Shown here piece after piece: positions 54,582 to 63,086 of a stretch of DNA of 64,000 nucleotides; position 1 is the first letter of the stretch, and every line of letters starts with the position of its first letter. The position numbers were made by a program, and so were the translations under genes. Source of the stretch: Arthrobacter crystallopoietes (GTDB lineage: Bacteria > Actinomycetota > Actinomycetes > Actinomycetales > Micrococcaceae); the NCBI RefSeq assembly GCF_017603825.1, contig NZ_CP072014.1, positions 1 to 64,000 of the forward strand, written 5' to 3'. The notes under the pieces were generated by a model. The model was not told where the DNA came from, ran no database searches, and saw only the letters and a program-made list of their open reading frames with translations.

Positions 54582-55073
54582 TCAGCTGTTGATGCGGGGT
54601 TCGCGCAGTACCCAACTGCTCGGCTCCAGCCGCTGGACGATTTTCTTACCCAACCGCTCCAGATCGGCAACATCCTTGTGGTCGAGCCCGTCAAAAACCG
54701 CGTCCCGAACGGACTCGACGTGTGCCGGGGCAAGCTGCTCGATAGCGGAGTAGCCGTCTTCGGTCAGGGTGGCCATGGTCACCCGGGCATCCTCGGCGCA
54801 GGGGCTGCGCTTGACCCAGCCGCGCAGTTCCAGCTTCTTGACCACATGGGAGAGCCGGGACAGGGACGAGTAGGTGCGTGAAGCCAGCTCACTCATCGGC
54901 AATGAACGGTCCTCCGCTTCGGAGAGCATGGCCAGGACGTTGTAGTCGAAGAGCGTGACTTTGGCCTCACGCTGCAAAGCGCCGTCCAGGTTGCCTGGCA
55001 GCAGGGTGGTGACAGCCAGCAAGGCGAGCCAAGCCTGGCGTTCTTCGGGATCAAGCCAACGTGCAGAAGTCAT
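54582..55073 (-). CDS. MarR family transcriptional regulator
   Basis: Winged-helix dimeric regulator of 163 residues. The DNA-binding core is SLPMSELASRTYSSLSRLSHVVKKLELRGWVKRS followed by the wing EDARVTMATLTEDGYSAIEQLAPAH. The ATG at 55073 is used; another at 55091 is possible. A palindrome directly upstream suggests autoregulation. The neighbouring genes give no clear target; a GDSL hydrolase lies upstream on the same strand. Confidence 0.88.
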   Translation of the reverse strand: MTSARWLDPEERQAWLALLAVTTLLPGNLDGALQREAKVTLFDYNVLAMLSEAEDRSLPMSELASRTYSSLSRLSHVVKKLELRGWVKRSPCAEDARVTMATLTEDGYSAIEQLAPAHVESVRDAVFDGLDHKDVADLERLGKKIVQRLEPSSWVLREPRINS

Positions 55074-55091
55074 ACCTCTATTCTGCCACAT

Positions 55092-55107
55092 ACTTGATGA
55101 TTCAACT
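55092..55107. promoter_or_regulatory. candidate MarR operator
   Basis: ACTTGA-TGAT-TCAACT at 55092-55107 is a 16-base palindrome with one mismatched pair, right at the marR start. It has the size and TTGA/TCAA arms of MarR-family operators, so it is a likely autoregulatory site. Confidence 0.6.
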
Positions 55108-55166
55108 TTTCAGCCCTGCTCCGGCGGCGGGTGCCAGATCCCGGGAACCTGACCGAAGCGGCGCGG

Positions 55167-55940
55167 CTACACCCGCAAATCCAGGCTGGCGAGTTGCGGG
55201 TATTTCGGCGCCAGGCTGTCGCCGGAGGAAACGCCGCGCACTCGGCGGGCAATCCAGGGCCCAACGTACTCCCGGGCCCAGCGGGCGTTGGCCACCAGCG
55301 ATTCACGCCGCGTCAGCGTGCCCAGGGCCGGAAGCTCCGGAAGCTCGATGAGATCATCGGCCTGCAACGTCTCCAGCACCCGCTTGGCCATGAGGGTGTG
55401 GCCAGCGGCGGACATATGGAGCCGGTCTTCGTCCCAATACCGCCAGTCCTGGAACTCCCGCATCCGCCAGTAGTCCACAATCCGCGCGCCGTGCTTCTCC
55501 GCGATTTCACGTACCCACTCGTTGTAGATCGCCGTGCGGCCCCGGGTCTTGCCGAAAACGGCCGACCCGGCGGAATCAAAACCGGTAAACATCACGACGT
55601 CGGCGCCGGACTGCGCGAGTCTGGCGATGCCGCGGTCATACTCTTTCATGAGTTCGTCGATGTCCACACTGGGACGCAGGATGTCATTGCCGCCGGCGTA
55701 GATGGTCACGAGAGTGGGGTTCAGTGCCAGGGCAGGTTCAATCTGTTCGGCGAGAACCTGCCGGATCTTCTTTCCGCGGATCGCCAGATTCGCATAGCCC
55801 CAGCCCTGGTCCGCCAGCATCAGCTGCTCGGCCACCCTGTCCGCCCAGCCGCGCACCCCGTTGGGCAACTGTGGGTCATTGTCCCCGACGCCTTCCGTGA
55901 ACGAGTCTCCGAGGGCCACAAACCGTTGAGTAAAAGTCAC
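55167..55940 (-). CDS. SGNH/GDSL-family hydrolase
   Basis: Serine esterase or lipase-like enzyme of 257 residues. Block I is FVALGDSFTEGVGDNDPQ (catalytic Ser in GDS), block III is YAGGNDILRPSVD, and the C-terminal Asp-His dyad is WDEDRLHMSAAGH. No signal peptide is seen, so it is probably intracellular; the substrate is unknown. The start is GTG and overlaps the LysR gene end by four bases, so it may share its transcript. Confidence 0.9.
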   Translation of the reverse strand: MTFTQRFVALGDSFTEGVGDNDPQLPNGVRGWADRVAEQLMLADQGWGYANLAIRGKKIRQVLAEQIEPALALNPTLVTIYAGGNDILRPSVDIDELMKEYDRGIARLAQSGADVVMFTGFDSAGSAVFGKTRGRTAIYNEWVREIAEKHGARIVDYWRMREFQDWRYWDEDRLHMSAAGHTLMAKRVLETLQADDLIELPELPALGTLTRRESLVANARWAREYVGPWIARRVRGVSSGDSLAPKYPQLASLDLRV

Positions 55941-56884
55941 CCTGACAGATTAACAAACCCGCCGGTGTGCCTGTTGGTTCGAGTGGTACCAGCATCCGTC
56001 CGGCTCGTGATGATGGAGAGGAACTTGTGGGCGGCCGAAGTCCGCGCGGGTTGTCCGGTCCAGACCATGGTGAACGGGCGGTAGAGCTGTATGCCCTCGA
56101 TTTCAACTTCAACCAGAGCGCCGCTGTCGAGATGGGGGCGGACCAATGAGCGGCTCACGACGACGGGCGCAATACCACTAGCGGCAGCACCGGCAATCGC
56201 GCCAGTTCCTGTCATGATAGCGGCCGGTGGCGCCAAGCTACCGTCGACTTCAGCGGCATGCAGTGCCAGTTCGAGAGTGCAGCGACCGGACCCCTTGTCG
56301 TCACAGATCAAAGGCGTGCGGGCCAGTTCTGCTGGTGGAATAACGCGGCCTTGTCCGGCCCATGGGTGGTCCGGGGAGACTACGACGGCGAGCGGATCGC
56401 TCCGGATCCGCTGCGAGGCAAGGTCAGTCGGCACTTCGGGCGCCTCGATAAATCCTAGGGTCGCCACGTGTCCACGTACTCGCTTGATGACGTCTGCGCT
56501 GCTGCCGGAAATGAGACGGACCGTGGGAGCATCCGGGGCCTGTCTGAGTGCATCCATCCACCCAGGCAGCAGTTGCTCTGAAATTGACTGGCTGGCGGCC
56601 ACGCAAATATCGGCTTTGCTGCGGAGTGTCCGTACAGACGCTGCAAAGATGTCAGCGGCTTCCAGGAGGGGCCTGGCCCACTCGATCACGAGCTTACCGT
56701 CGTCCGTCAGTTCTGAACCGCTGCGTGAACGATGAACAAGTGCCCGCCCAAGGCGGCGTTCTGCAAGCTGGATACGTGCCGAGACCGCTTGCTGGGTAAC
56801 CCCGGCACTTTCTGCTGCGCGGCGGAGGCTTCCCGTCCGGTTGATATTCTCCAAGAGCCTCAAGGTTTCCAAGTCAAGATCCAT
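55937..56884 (-). CDS. LysR-type transcriptional regulator
   Basis: Regulator of 315 residues from the ATG at 56884, which follows GGAGGGAGGGCG. The frame is open upstream but that part is not LysR-like. The N-terminal helix-turn-helix is LRLLENINRTGSLRRAAESAGVTQQAVSARIQLAERRLG. The effector domain follows from about residue 90, with KADICVAASQSISEQLLPGWM. It is divergent from an MFS transporter, its probable target. The ligand is unknown. Confidence 0.9.
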   Translation of the reverse strand: MDLDLETLRLLENINRTGSLRRAAESAGVTQQAVSARIQLAERRLGRALVHRSRSGSELTDDGKLVIEWARPLLEAADIFAASVRTLRSKADICVAASQSISEQLLPGWMDALRQAPDAPTVRLISGSSADVIKRVRGHVATLGFIEAPEVPTDLASQRIRSDPLAVVVSPDHPWAGQGRVIPPAELARTPLICDDKGSGRCTLELALHAAEVDGSLAPPAAIMTGTGAIAGAAASGIAPVVVSRSLVRPHLDSGALVEVEIEGIQLYRPFTMVWTGQPARTSAAHKFLSIITSRTDAGTTRTNRHTGGFVNLSG

Positions 56885-56936
56885 GAACGCCCTCCCTCCA
56901 TCTGGCAACCGTACCAAGCGGCCACAAGCCTGCATT

Positions 56937-56949
56937 GTCACCTGGTAAC
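56937..56949. promoter_or_regulatory. candidate LysR operator
   Basis: GTCACCTGGTAAC at 56937-56949 is an imperfect palindrome (five of six pairs) midway between the divergent LysR and MFS starts. Position fits a LysR site but the match is short. Confidence 0.35.
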
Positions 56950-56995
56950 CAGAACTTCGTAGCCGTTCCGCGTACATGGCGGAAGCATTGCCGCT

Positions 56996-58282
56996 ATGAG
57001 TGGCGAAGCTACCGCGGATCGAAGTGACCCAGGCAAACTGACGGGCCAGCTCGGCAAAGGGGCACCCAAACAACGGGCGCTGATTGCCGGGGTCCAGGTC
57101 ATGGCCCTGACTGTATGGTTTTCGGCTTCGGCAGTTGTTCCCTCACTTCAGCTCGAGTGGCAAATCAGCCCTGCAGCCGCCGTATGGGTTACTGCATCAA
57201 CCCAGGTCGGCTTTGTGCTGGGTGCAACGGTTTCTGCACTGACCAACCTTGCCGACCGTGTGCGGTCGGACTGGTTACTCGCATGGTCAGCCTGCGGTGC
57301 CGCCGCTGCCACAGTTGTCTTTGCGCTGTGGACCGAGGGGTTTGTCAGCGCGGTCCTCTTGCGGTTTGCCACAGGGATTTTTCTGGCTGGGGTCTACCCG
57401 GTGGGGATGAAGCTAATGGCGTCCTGGTCAAGTCCGGTTCAACGGGGACGGGCCTTCGGGCTGTTGATCGGCGCACTCACGCTGGGGTCTACGTTGCCGC
57501 ACTTGATCGGTGCTTTTCAGCTTCCCTGGGAAGCAGTTCTTCTCGTAGTTGCTGGCGTAACCCTGGCCGGGGGCATGCTGTGCGCGGCGGCTGTTCGGCC
57601 TGGGCCTCTGTTTGAAAGCCGTTCAGTTAGCCTCGACCCTGGGTTCGTGCTGCGCATGCTTCGCAATCGTGCCCAGCGGCTGGTCAACATCAGTTATTAC
57701 GGGCACATGTGGGAACTCTACGCGTTGTGGACGTGGCTGCCTTCTTTCATGCTGGCATCGCAGAGTCAGACTTCCCACCCGGGCTCATCGGTCAGTGCCA
57801 CGGTATTTTTCTGCCTGGGCGTCGCCGGCGTGGTCGGCTGCGTGCTTGGAGGTTGGGCCGCTGACCGCCACGGTCGCGCAGTGACGGCAGGACTTTCTCT
57901 TGCTCTCAGCGGTGGTTGTTGCATCCTCTCTGTGGCTTTCTTTGATGTCTCCCGGCCTGTCCTGATCGTATTCTTTTCCCTTTGGGGCGCTGCAGTGATC
58001 GCTGACTCTGGAGTGTTCTCCGCGCTCTTGAGCGAAGTGACTGAACCTGAGCATGTCGGTACCGCCCTGACGATCCAAACTGCCCTCGGATTCCTCGTCA
58101 CGATCGCGTCCATTCAGATCGTTCCAATCATCGCCATGCTGGTGGGGTGGCAGTACGCTTTCCTCGTCCTCGTCGTTGGTCCGCTTGCTGGTGTTGCTGC
58201 GCTGTTTCGATTCCGGCTGCTGGATATGGAGTCGCGGCCCCGCCCGATAGTTGGGGACAATCACGCGCGCCTAGCGGAGTAG
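56996..58282 (+). CDS. MFS transporter (CynX-like)
   Basis: Transporter of 428 residues with about 12 hydrophobic segments. The N-terminal ALTVWFSASAVVPSLQLEWQ and YPVGMKLMASWSSPVQRGRAFGLLIGALTLGSTLPHL resemble CynX/NNP-type members. It is divergent from and probably controlled by the LysR regulator. The substrate is unknown. GC is slightly lower and codon use looser than in neighbouring housekeeping genes, but I cannot show transfer. Confidence 0.85.
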   Translation: MSGEATADRSDPGKLTGQLGKGAPKQRALIAGVQVMALTVWFSASAVVPSLQLEWQISPAAAVWVTASTQVGFVLGATVSALTNLADRVRSDWLLAWSACGAAAATVVFALWTEGFVSAVLLRFATGIFLAGVYPVGMKLMASWSSPVQRGRAFGLLIGALTLGSTLPHLIGAFQLPWEAVLLVVAGVTLAGGMLCAAAVRPGPLFESRSVSLDPGFVLRMLRNRAQRLVNISYYGHMWELYALWTWLPSFMLASQSQTSHPGSSVSATVFFCLGVAGVVGCVLGGWAADRHGRAVTAGLSLALSGGCCILSVAFFDVSRPVLIVFFSLWGAAVIADSGVFSALLSEVTEPEHVGTALTIQTALGFLVTIASIQIVPIIAMLVGWQYAFLVLVVGPLAGVAALFRFRLLDMESRPRPIVGDNHARLAE

Positions 58283-58420
58283 TTGGCGCCATTTGAGGCT
58301 GTGCTTCACATCCACCTTCCGTGCCCGTTCCCGGCCAAGGAGGCGCGGCGTACGCTGGAGGAAGTACTTCTGATAGCTCCGGGGCAGGCGGATCCGGACA
58401 GCTTCCTGCGGGGAACGGAC

Positions 58421-59606
58421 ATGGCGCATGTACACGCCCGGGGCGGCCAGCGCCGACTGGCCGGAATTGTCTGCGTCCTGTGCCTGTTTGTGCCGCAGCC
58501 GGCTTTGGAGCAGGGAATCCGCCCTCATCCTCTGCACGTGCCGCCACCGCCGCCGTTTCCGTCGTGCCCGCCGTCGGACTGGTGCCGCGGGACATCGAAA
58601 TTGTCTCGCCGCCGGTAATTGCAGGCGAGCCTGTGGTCGGCGGGGAGCTGTCTTTGGAAGGCTTCGAATTCTCCGCGCCGGGCTCCGTCCTCACCTACGA
58701 CTACAGCTGGCGGGACACATGGGACGGGAACCCCGACGGCCACCACCGGGTCTTGTCCCTGACGCCGGACTGGCGCGGTGTGACCCTCACCGGGAATGTC
58801 GAAGCTTCAGCGGACGACTATGAAACGACGCCCGCACCGGCCCGGCCGGTCCGGGTCTACTCGCGGACCTTCTCCGCGCAGAACCGGAGCGAGTTCTTTG
58901 CCCGCACCCGTGACGGATCGCTCTGGTTTGTTCCGTCAACCTCGGGTGGCCGGCTGGGAACAGCGAGTACCGGCACCGGGAAGTGGCCCAAGGCCAGGGC
59001 GATGGACTCGGCAGGCGATTTCGACGGCGACGGGCGTCATGACATCCTCACCCTGCACCGGAACGGCGTGCTGTTGCTGCATCCCGGCGACGGTTACGGC
59101 GGGACCAAGCGGCTCCGGGTATTAGGCTCGGGCTGGTCCGGTGTGCGCGATTTCTTCCTGCCCGGCGATTTCGACGGCGATTCCCGAGCCGACGTCATTA
59201 CCGGCGACGACAGCGGGGCGCTGTGGCTGCATCGGGGAGGCGCGACTGGCCTGCGGCCGCGGACACTGATCCTGCACGGCAGACGCCCGCCGGCCCATTT
59301 GTTCTCCCCCGGGGACTTCGACGGCGATGGAACGGCCGACATCATGTCTCGGACGCTGCCGGCAGATTCTGGCTGCTGGCCGGGACCGGGAGCGGGCAGG
59401 TCGAGGACCCCGTGCCCGCGGGAAGAGTGCGGTTCAGGGTGATGTCCGTTGCCACGCCCGGCGACTTCAATGCGGACGGAACGCCCGACCTGATTGTTCT
59501 CGACCCGGCCGGGAGGCTGCTGCTGCTGCCGGGCACGGGCGACGGCACAATAGGTTTGCCGGTGCCGCTGGGCCTTGCCGGGCGGCGTGTGGTGGAGCTG
59601 TTCTGA
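58421..59606 (+). pseudogene. exported FG-GAP/VCBS beta-propeller protein, two frameshifts
   Basis: A gene for an exported repeat protein split over three frame segments. The ATG at 58421 opens a basic start and hydrophobic core (RRLAGIVCVLCLFV). At about 58492 the sensible sequence continues one frame over as AAAGFGAGNPPSSSARAATA, as if one G were lost. The main frame then carries repeats with GDFDGDGRHDI, GDFDGDSRADV and GDFDGDGTADI. At about 59350 one more missing G shifts to DAAGRFWLLAGTG and GDFNADGTPDLIVLD, ending at 59606. Either a genuine pseudogene or sequencing errors. Function of such propellers: binding of sugars or proteins outside the cell. Confidence 0.75.
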
Positions 59607-59627
59607 GCAGGCCGAGTTCGACCCGGG

Positions 59628-59966
59628 TCAGGCGCCGTCGCGCGGGGCATACATGAGTACCGCCACGCCGGCCAGAGCAATCGCGGCGCCGATATAGTCC
59701 CAGCGGTCCGGCCGGAAACCGTCCATCACCATGCCCCAGGCCAGCGAGCCGGCAATAAAAATCCCGCCGTAGCCGGCCAGCACTCGGCCGAAGTTGGCAT
59801 CGGGCTGGAACGCGGCGATGAAGCCGTAGGCACCCAAGGCCATGACTCCCAGCCCGGCAAACCACCAGGCCCGGTCTTCACGCACCGCCTGCCAGATCAG
59901 CCATGCGCCGCCGATCTCGGCGAGGGCGGCCAGGGCGAAGAGCAGGACGGACTTGGCGATGGTCAT
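59628..59966 (-). CDS. YnfA/UPF0060 small membrane protein
   Basis: Four-helix membrane protein of 112 residues, close in size and layout to small multidrug-resistance-like transporters. The family motifs [52 protein letters not shown] and [19 protein letters not shown] are present. No transport substrate is established for the family. It stands between the propeller pseudogene and the siderophore operon, on the operon strand, about 50 bases from it. Confidence 0.9.
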   Translation of the reverse strand: MTIAKSVLLFALAALAEIGGAWLIWQAVREDRAWWFAGLGVMALGAYGFIAAFQPDANFGRVLAGYGGIFIAGSLAWGMVMDGFRPDRWDYIGAAIALAGVAVLMYAPRDGA

Positions 59967-60015
59967 GCTTCAATTCTCGCCCACGCCAGGCAGCGGGAGT
60001 CCAACCGCATGAACC

Positions 60016-61014
60016 TCAGGCTTCGGCCTTGCCCTGCCGCCAGTAACCCATGAAGGCCACCTGCTTGCGGTCGATGCCGACGTCGCGCACCAGGTAACGC
60101 CGCAGTTCCCGGATGACCGCCGCCTCGCCGGCGATCCAGGCGTAGAACGGGCGGGTAGATTCCACCGTGGTTTCCCACAGGATCACGTTGTCGATGTCGA
60201 CGTCCTCGGGCTCGTCGCCCTCGCCTTGCCGCAGGCCGGCCCCGGGAACAACGACGGCGTCCCGCACCGCAGCATCGAGCAGCTCGCCATGCGGGCGGTC
60301 ACCGCGCGCCAGCCAGCTGAATTCGATGTTTGCCGCTGTCACCAGCTCCTGGAAGTCCGCGGCATCGGGCACTTCGAGGATGGCGTTCCCGGTCATGTCC
60401 GCCGGCAGCGCGGCCAGGATGGCGGCGATCGCCGGGACAGCGGTTTCATCGCCTGCCAGCAGCACGTGCGATGCCAGTCCGGGACGCCACTCGATGCCGC
60501 CATAGTTCTTGGCCGTGGTGCAATTGACGGCCCCTGCGTTGGGCCCGATGATCGTCACCCGGTCCCCGGCCACCGCGCGGTCCGCCCACATCGAAGCCGG
60601 CCCGCCCTTGCCATCGGCATCGAAATGCATCACGAAGTCGACGTCGAGCTCCGGGGTCTGGCCGGAGCGGAAGTCCCGGACCGTGTAGGTGCGCATGGAG
60701 CCGCGCGTGCGCTCGTCCAGGGACAGCCAGTGCTGGTACCAGCCTCCGGTCAGCGCGGTGGCGCCCGGGCCGGATTCCGGCGCTTGGGGGTCGCCGAACG
60801 TCGGCAGCGGGATCTCGCGACCGGCCGCGTCCAGGGCGGGCACGACCACCTTGATGCGCAGGTCCAGCGTGGGGCCGTCGACGCCGAAAAGCCTGAGACC
60901 TTCTCCGGTAAAGGTGATCCGGCGGAAGTTCGGCGACAGTTCCCGCACGGCTGCGACGTCGACGTCGAAAGCCAGGACGGGGGTGACTGCTGTTTCGGTG
61001 GCGAGTGCCGTCAT
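60016..61014 (-). CDS. siderophore-interacting protein (ferric-siderophore reductase)
   Basis: Flavin-dependent reductase of 332 residues, SIP/ViuB family. The FAD-binding part includes FRRITFTGEGL and RTYTVRDFR (RxYTxR), and the NAD(P)H domain ends in HVLLAGDETAVPAIAAIL and FYAWIAGEAAVIRELRRYL. It releases iron from imported siderophores in the cytoplasm. GGAGAATCACG precedes the ATG. It is the last gene after the FecCDE-type importer. Confidence 0.92.
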   Translation of the reverse strand: MTALATETAVTPVLAFDVDVAAVRELSPNFRRITFTGEGLRLFGVDGPTLDLRIKVVVPALDAAGREIPLPTFGDPQAPESGPGATALTGGWYQHWLSLDERTRGSMRTYTVRDFRSGQTPELDVDFVMHFDADGKGGPASMWADRAVAGDRVTIIGPNAGAVNCTTAKNYGGIEWRPGLASHVLLAGDETAVPAIAAILAALPADMTGNAILEVPDAADFQELVTAANIEFSWLARGDRPHGELLDAAVRDAVVVPGAGLRQGEGDEPEDVDIDNVILWETTVESTRPFYAWIAGEAAVIRELRRYLVRDVGIDRKQVAFMGYWRQGKAEA

Positions 61015-61051
61015 CGTGATTCTCCGTTCGAAGGGGCGTGCTTGGCGGCGG

Positions 61052-61867
61052 TCATGCTGCGGACGGCATGCTGCCGCCGTTGCTGTGGTGGCGTCCTACC
61101 GGGACGACCATCGGCGTGCCGGACACCGGATCGGGAATCACCCGGGATTCGAGCCCGAAAACGTCGGACACCAGTTGCTCGGTCACGACGTCCGACGGCG
61201 GCCCCTCGGCCACCACTTCGCCGGCCTTCATGGCGATCAGATGGTCGGCGTAGCGCGCGGCCAGGTTCAGGTCGTGCAGCACAATGGCCACGGTGGTGCC
61301 CTTGCGCCGGTTCAGGTCCGTGACCAGATCCAGCACTTCGATCTGGTGCGTGACGTCCAGGAAGGTGGTGGGCTCATCCAGCAGCAGGATGTCCGTTTCC
61401 TGGGCCAGGGCCATCGCAATCCAGACCCGCTGGCGCTGGCCGCCGGAGAGCTCGTCCACGTCCCGCCCGGCCAGCTCATCCGTGTCCGTTGCCGCCATGG
61501 CCGCGTTCACGGCGTCGTCGTCCTTGGCAGTCCATTGCCGGAACCAGCCCTGATGCGGATAGCGGCCGCGGCCCACCAGTTCGGCGACGCTGATCCCGTC
61601 CGGCGCCGTGGGCGTCTGCGGGAGCAGGCCGAGGACCCGGGCCACCTCGCGCGTGGAGCGGGCGTGGATGTCCTTGCCGTCCAGCATCACCGTGCCGGCG
61701 GTGGGCTTGAGCAGCCGGGCGAGCCCGCGAAGCAAGGTGGACTTCCCGCAGGCGTTGGCGCCCACGATGATGGACACCTGCCCCGCCGGCAGTTCCACCG
61801 TGAGATCCTGCACCACCGTGCGCTGGTCATAGCCAAGGGTGAGGTTCCGGGACTGGAGCGTGCGCAT
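61052..61867 (-). CDS. iron-siderophore ABC transporter ATPase (FecE/FepC type)
   Basis: ATPase of 271 residues from the ATG at 61867, with GAGGAGG six bases upstream. Walker A is GANACGKST, the signature is LSGGQRQRVWIAMAL and Walker B is ILLLDEPTTFLD followed by the switch His in VLHDLNLAARYAD. It powers two permeases encoded immediately upstream. Note that residue 3 of Walker A is Asn-Ala-Cys, as in FepC. Confidence 0.94.
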   Translation of the reverse strand: MRTLQSRNLTLGYDQRTVVQDLTVELPAGQVSIIVGANACGKSTLLRGLARLLKPTAGTVMLDGKDIHARSTREVARVLGLLPQTPTAPDGISVAELVGRGRYPHQGWFRQWTAKDDDAVNAAMAATDTDELAGRDVDELSGGQRQRVWIAMALAQETDILLLDEPTTFLDVTHQIEVLDLVTDLNRRKGTTVAIVLHDLNLAARYADHLIAMKAGEVVAEGPPSDVVTEQLVSDVFGLESRVIPDPVSGTPMVVPVGRHHSNGGSMPSAA

Positions 61868-61868
61868 T

Positions 61869-63086
61869 TTAGCCTCCTCGGCCGACGCGGTTGGTAGTGA
61901 CCAGCAGCCAGAGCAGGAACGGCGCGCCGAGTGCACCGGTCACCACTCCCACCGGCAAAGCCGTGCCGTTGGTCAGGAACATGGGAATCAGGTTGGCGGC
62001 GGCGAAATCCGCGGCGAGCACTATCACCGCGCCGACACCGCCCGCGGCCACCAGCGAACCGGCGCCGCCCAGCAGCCGGCGGGCAATCGGCCCGGCCAGG
62101 AACGCCACGAAAGCTACGGGACCGGCTGCAGCAGTAGCGACGGCGGCCAACAGCACGGCCGTGACCACCAGCCCCAGCCGCGCAGGGCCCACGCGAACGC
62201 CCAGGCCGGCGGCGGCATCGTCGCCCATTTCCAGCCCGCGGAGGCTGCGCGAGAGCATCGCCACGGCCGGAAGCAGCAGCACCAGGCTGGCGGCGAGCAC
62301 GGCCACACGGTCCCAGTTGCTGGAGTTCAGCGAGCCGTTGAGCCAGACCAGCGCGCCCTGCGCCGTGCGGGTATCGGTGCGTGTCATCAGGTAGCCGACC
62401 ACGGCCTGCATGATGGCGGCGAACCCGATACCGATCAGGATCAGCCGCGCGCTGGCCCCACCGGAGGCCCCGGAACGGTGCGACACCAGATAGATCAGCA
62501 GGGCGATCGCCAGAGCGCCAATCATCGCGGCGACAGAGACGGTCACGCCGGTCAGCCCGAAGATCACCATGGCCGCCACGGCCGAAGCACTGGCACCGTA
62601 GCTGATTCCGATGATGTCCGGGCTGGCCAGCGGGTTGCGCAGCATGGTCTGGAAAATCGCACCCGCCAGGCCGAACGCCACACCGATCAGCGTTCCGGTC
62701 ACCGCCCGCGGCAGCTTGTTCTCCATCACGATGAAACTCGCGCCCGGAATGTCCGCACCGCCGAGCAGGCGGAAAAAGTCGGGAATGGTCACGGTGTAGC
62801 TGCCCAGCAGGACATTGACAAAGAAGAGAACGACGACGGCGGCGACCAAGGCGGCGACCACAACACGGCGCCGGCGCTGGCGGCCGGAATGGTGCTGGCG
62901 GCCGGTGGGGCGCTTTAGCCCGGAGGCACGCTTGTCCGTGGACCCCGCGCCGGCCTCCCCTGCGCCAGATCGTCCCTCGCGGTACGGCGTTCCTTGCGCG
63001 AGGGACGGTGCCTTAGCCAAGGAACGATCTCGCGTTCCCGCCTTCACAGCATCGGCCGCATCCACATCGTGCAGAACCTTGCTCAC
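61869..63086 (-). CDS. iron-siderophore ABC transporter permease (FecD/FepG type)
   Basis: FecCD permease of 405 residues from the GTG at 63086, which overlaps the stop of the first permease (GTGA). A long polar N-terminus of about 75 residues, with Arg/His-rich patches, precedes about nine to ten helices. Family motifs are LPRAVTGTLIGVAFGLAGAIFQTMLRNPLASPDIIGIS and GPVAFVAFLAGPIARRLLGG. The N-terminal extension is unusual in length. Confidence 0.92.
   Translation of the reverse strand: MSKVLHDVDAADAVKAGTRDRSLAKAPSLAQGTPYREGRSGAGEAGAGSTDKRASGLKRPTGRQHHSGRQRRRRVVVAALVAAVVVLFFVNVLLGSYTVTIPDFFRLLGGADIPGASFIVMENKLPRAVTGTLIGVAFGLAGAIFQTMLRNPLASPDIIGISYGASASAVAAMVIFGLTGVTVSVAAMIGALAIALLIYLVSHRSGASGGASARLILIGIGFAAIMQAVVGYLMTRTDTRTAQGALVWLNGSLNSSNWDRVAVLAASLVLLLPAVAMLSRSLRGLEMGDDAAAGLGVRVGPARLGLVVTAVLLAAVATAAAGPVAFVAFLAGPIARRLLGGAGSLVAAGGVGAVIVLAADFAAANLIPMFLTNGTALPVGVVTGALGAPFLLWLLVTTNRVGRGG

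Noticed and set aside
61015-61051. Iron-regulator (DtxR/IdeR) box before the siderophore reductase
   Set aside because: The short gap shows no TTAGG/CCTAA-type palindrome; the operon promoter is probably beyond the window edge.
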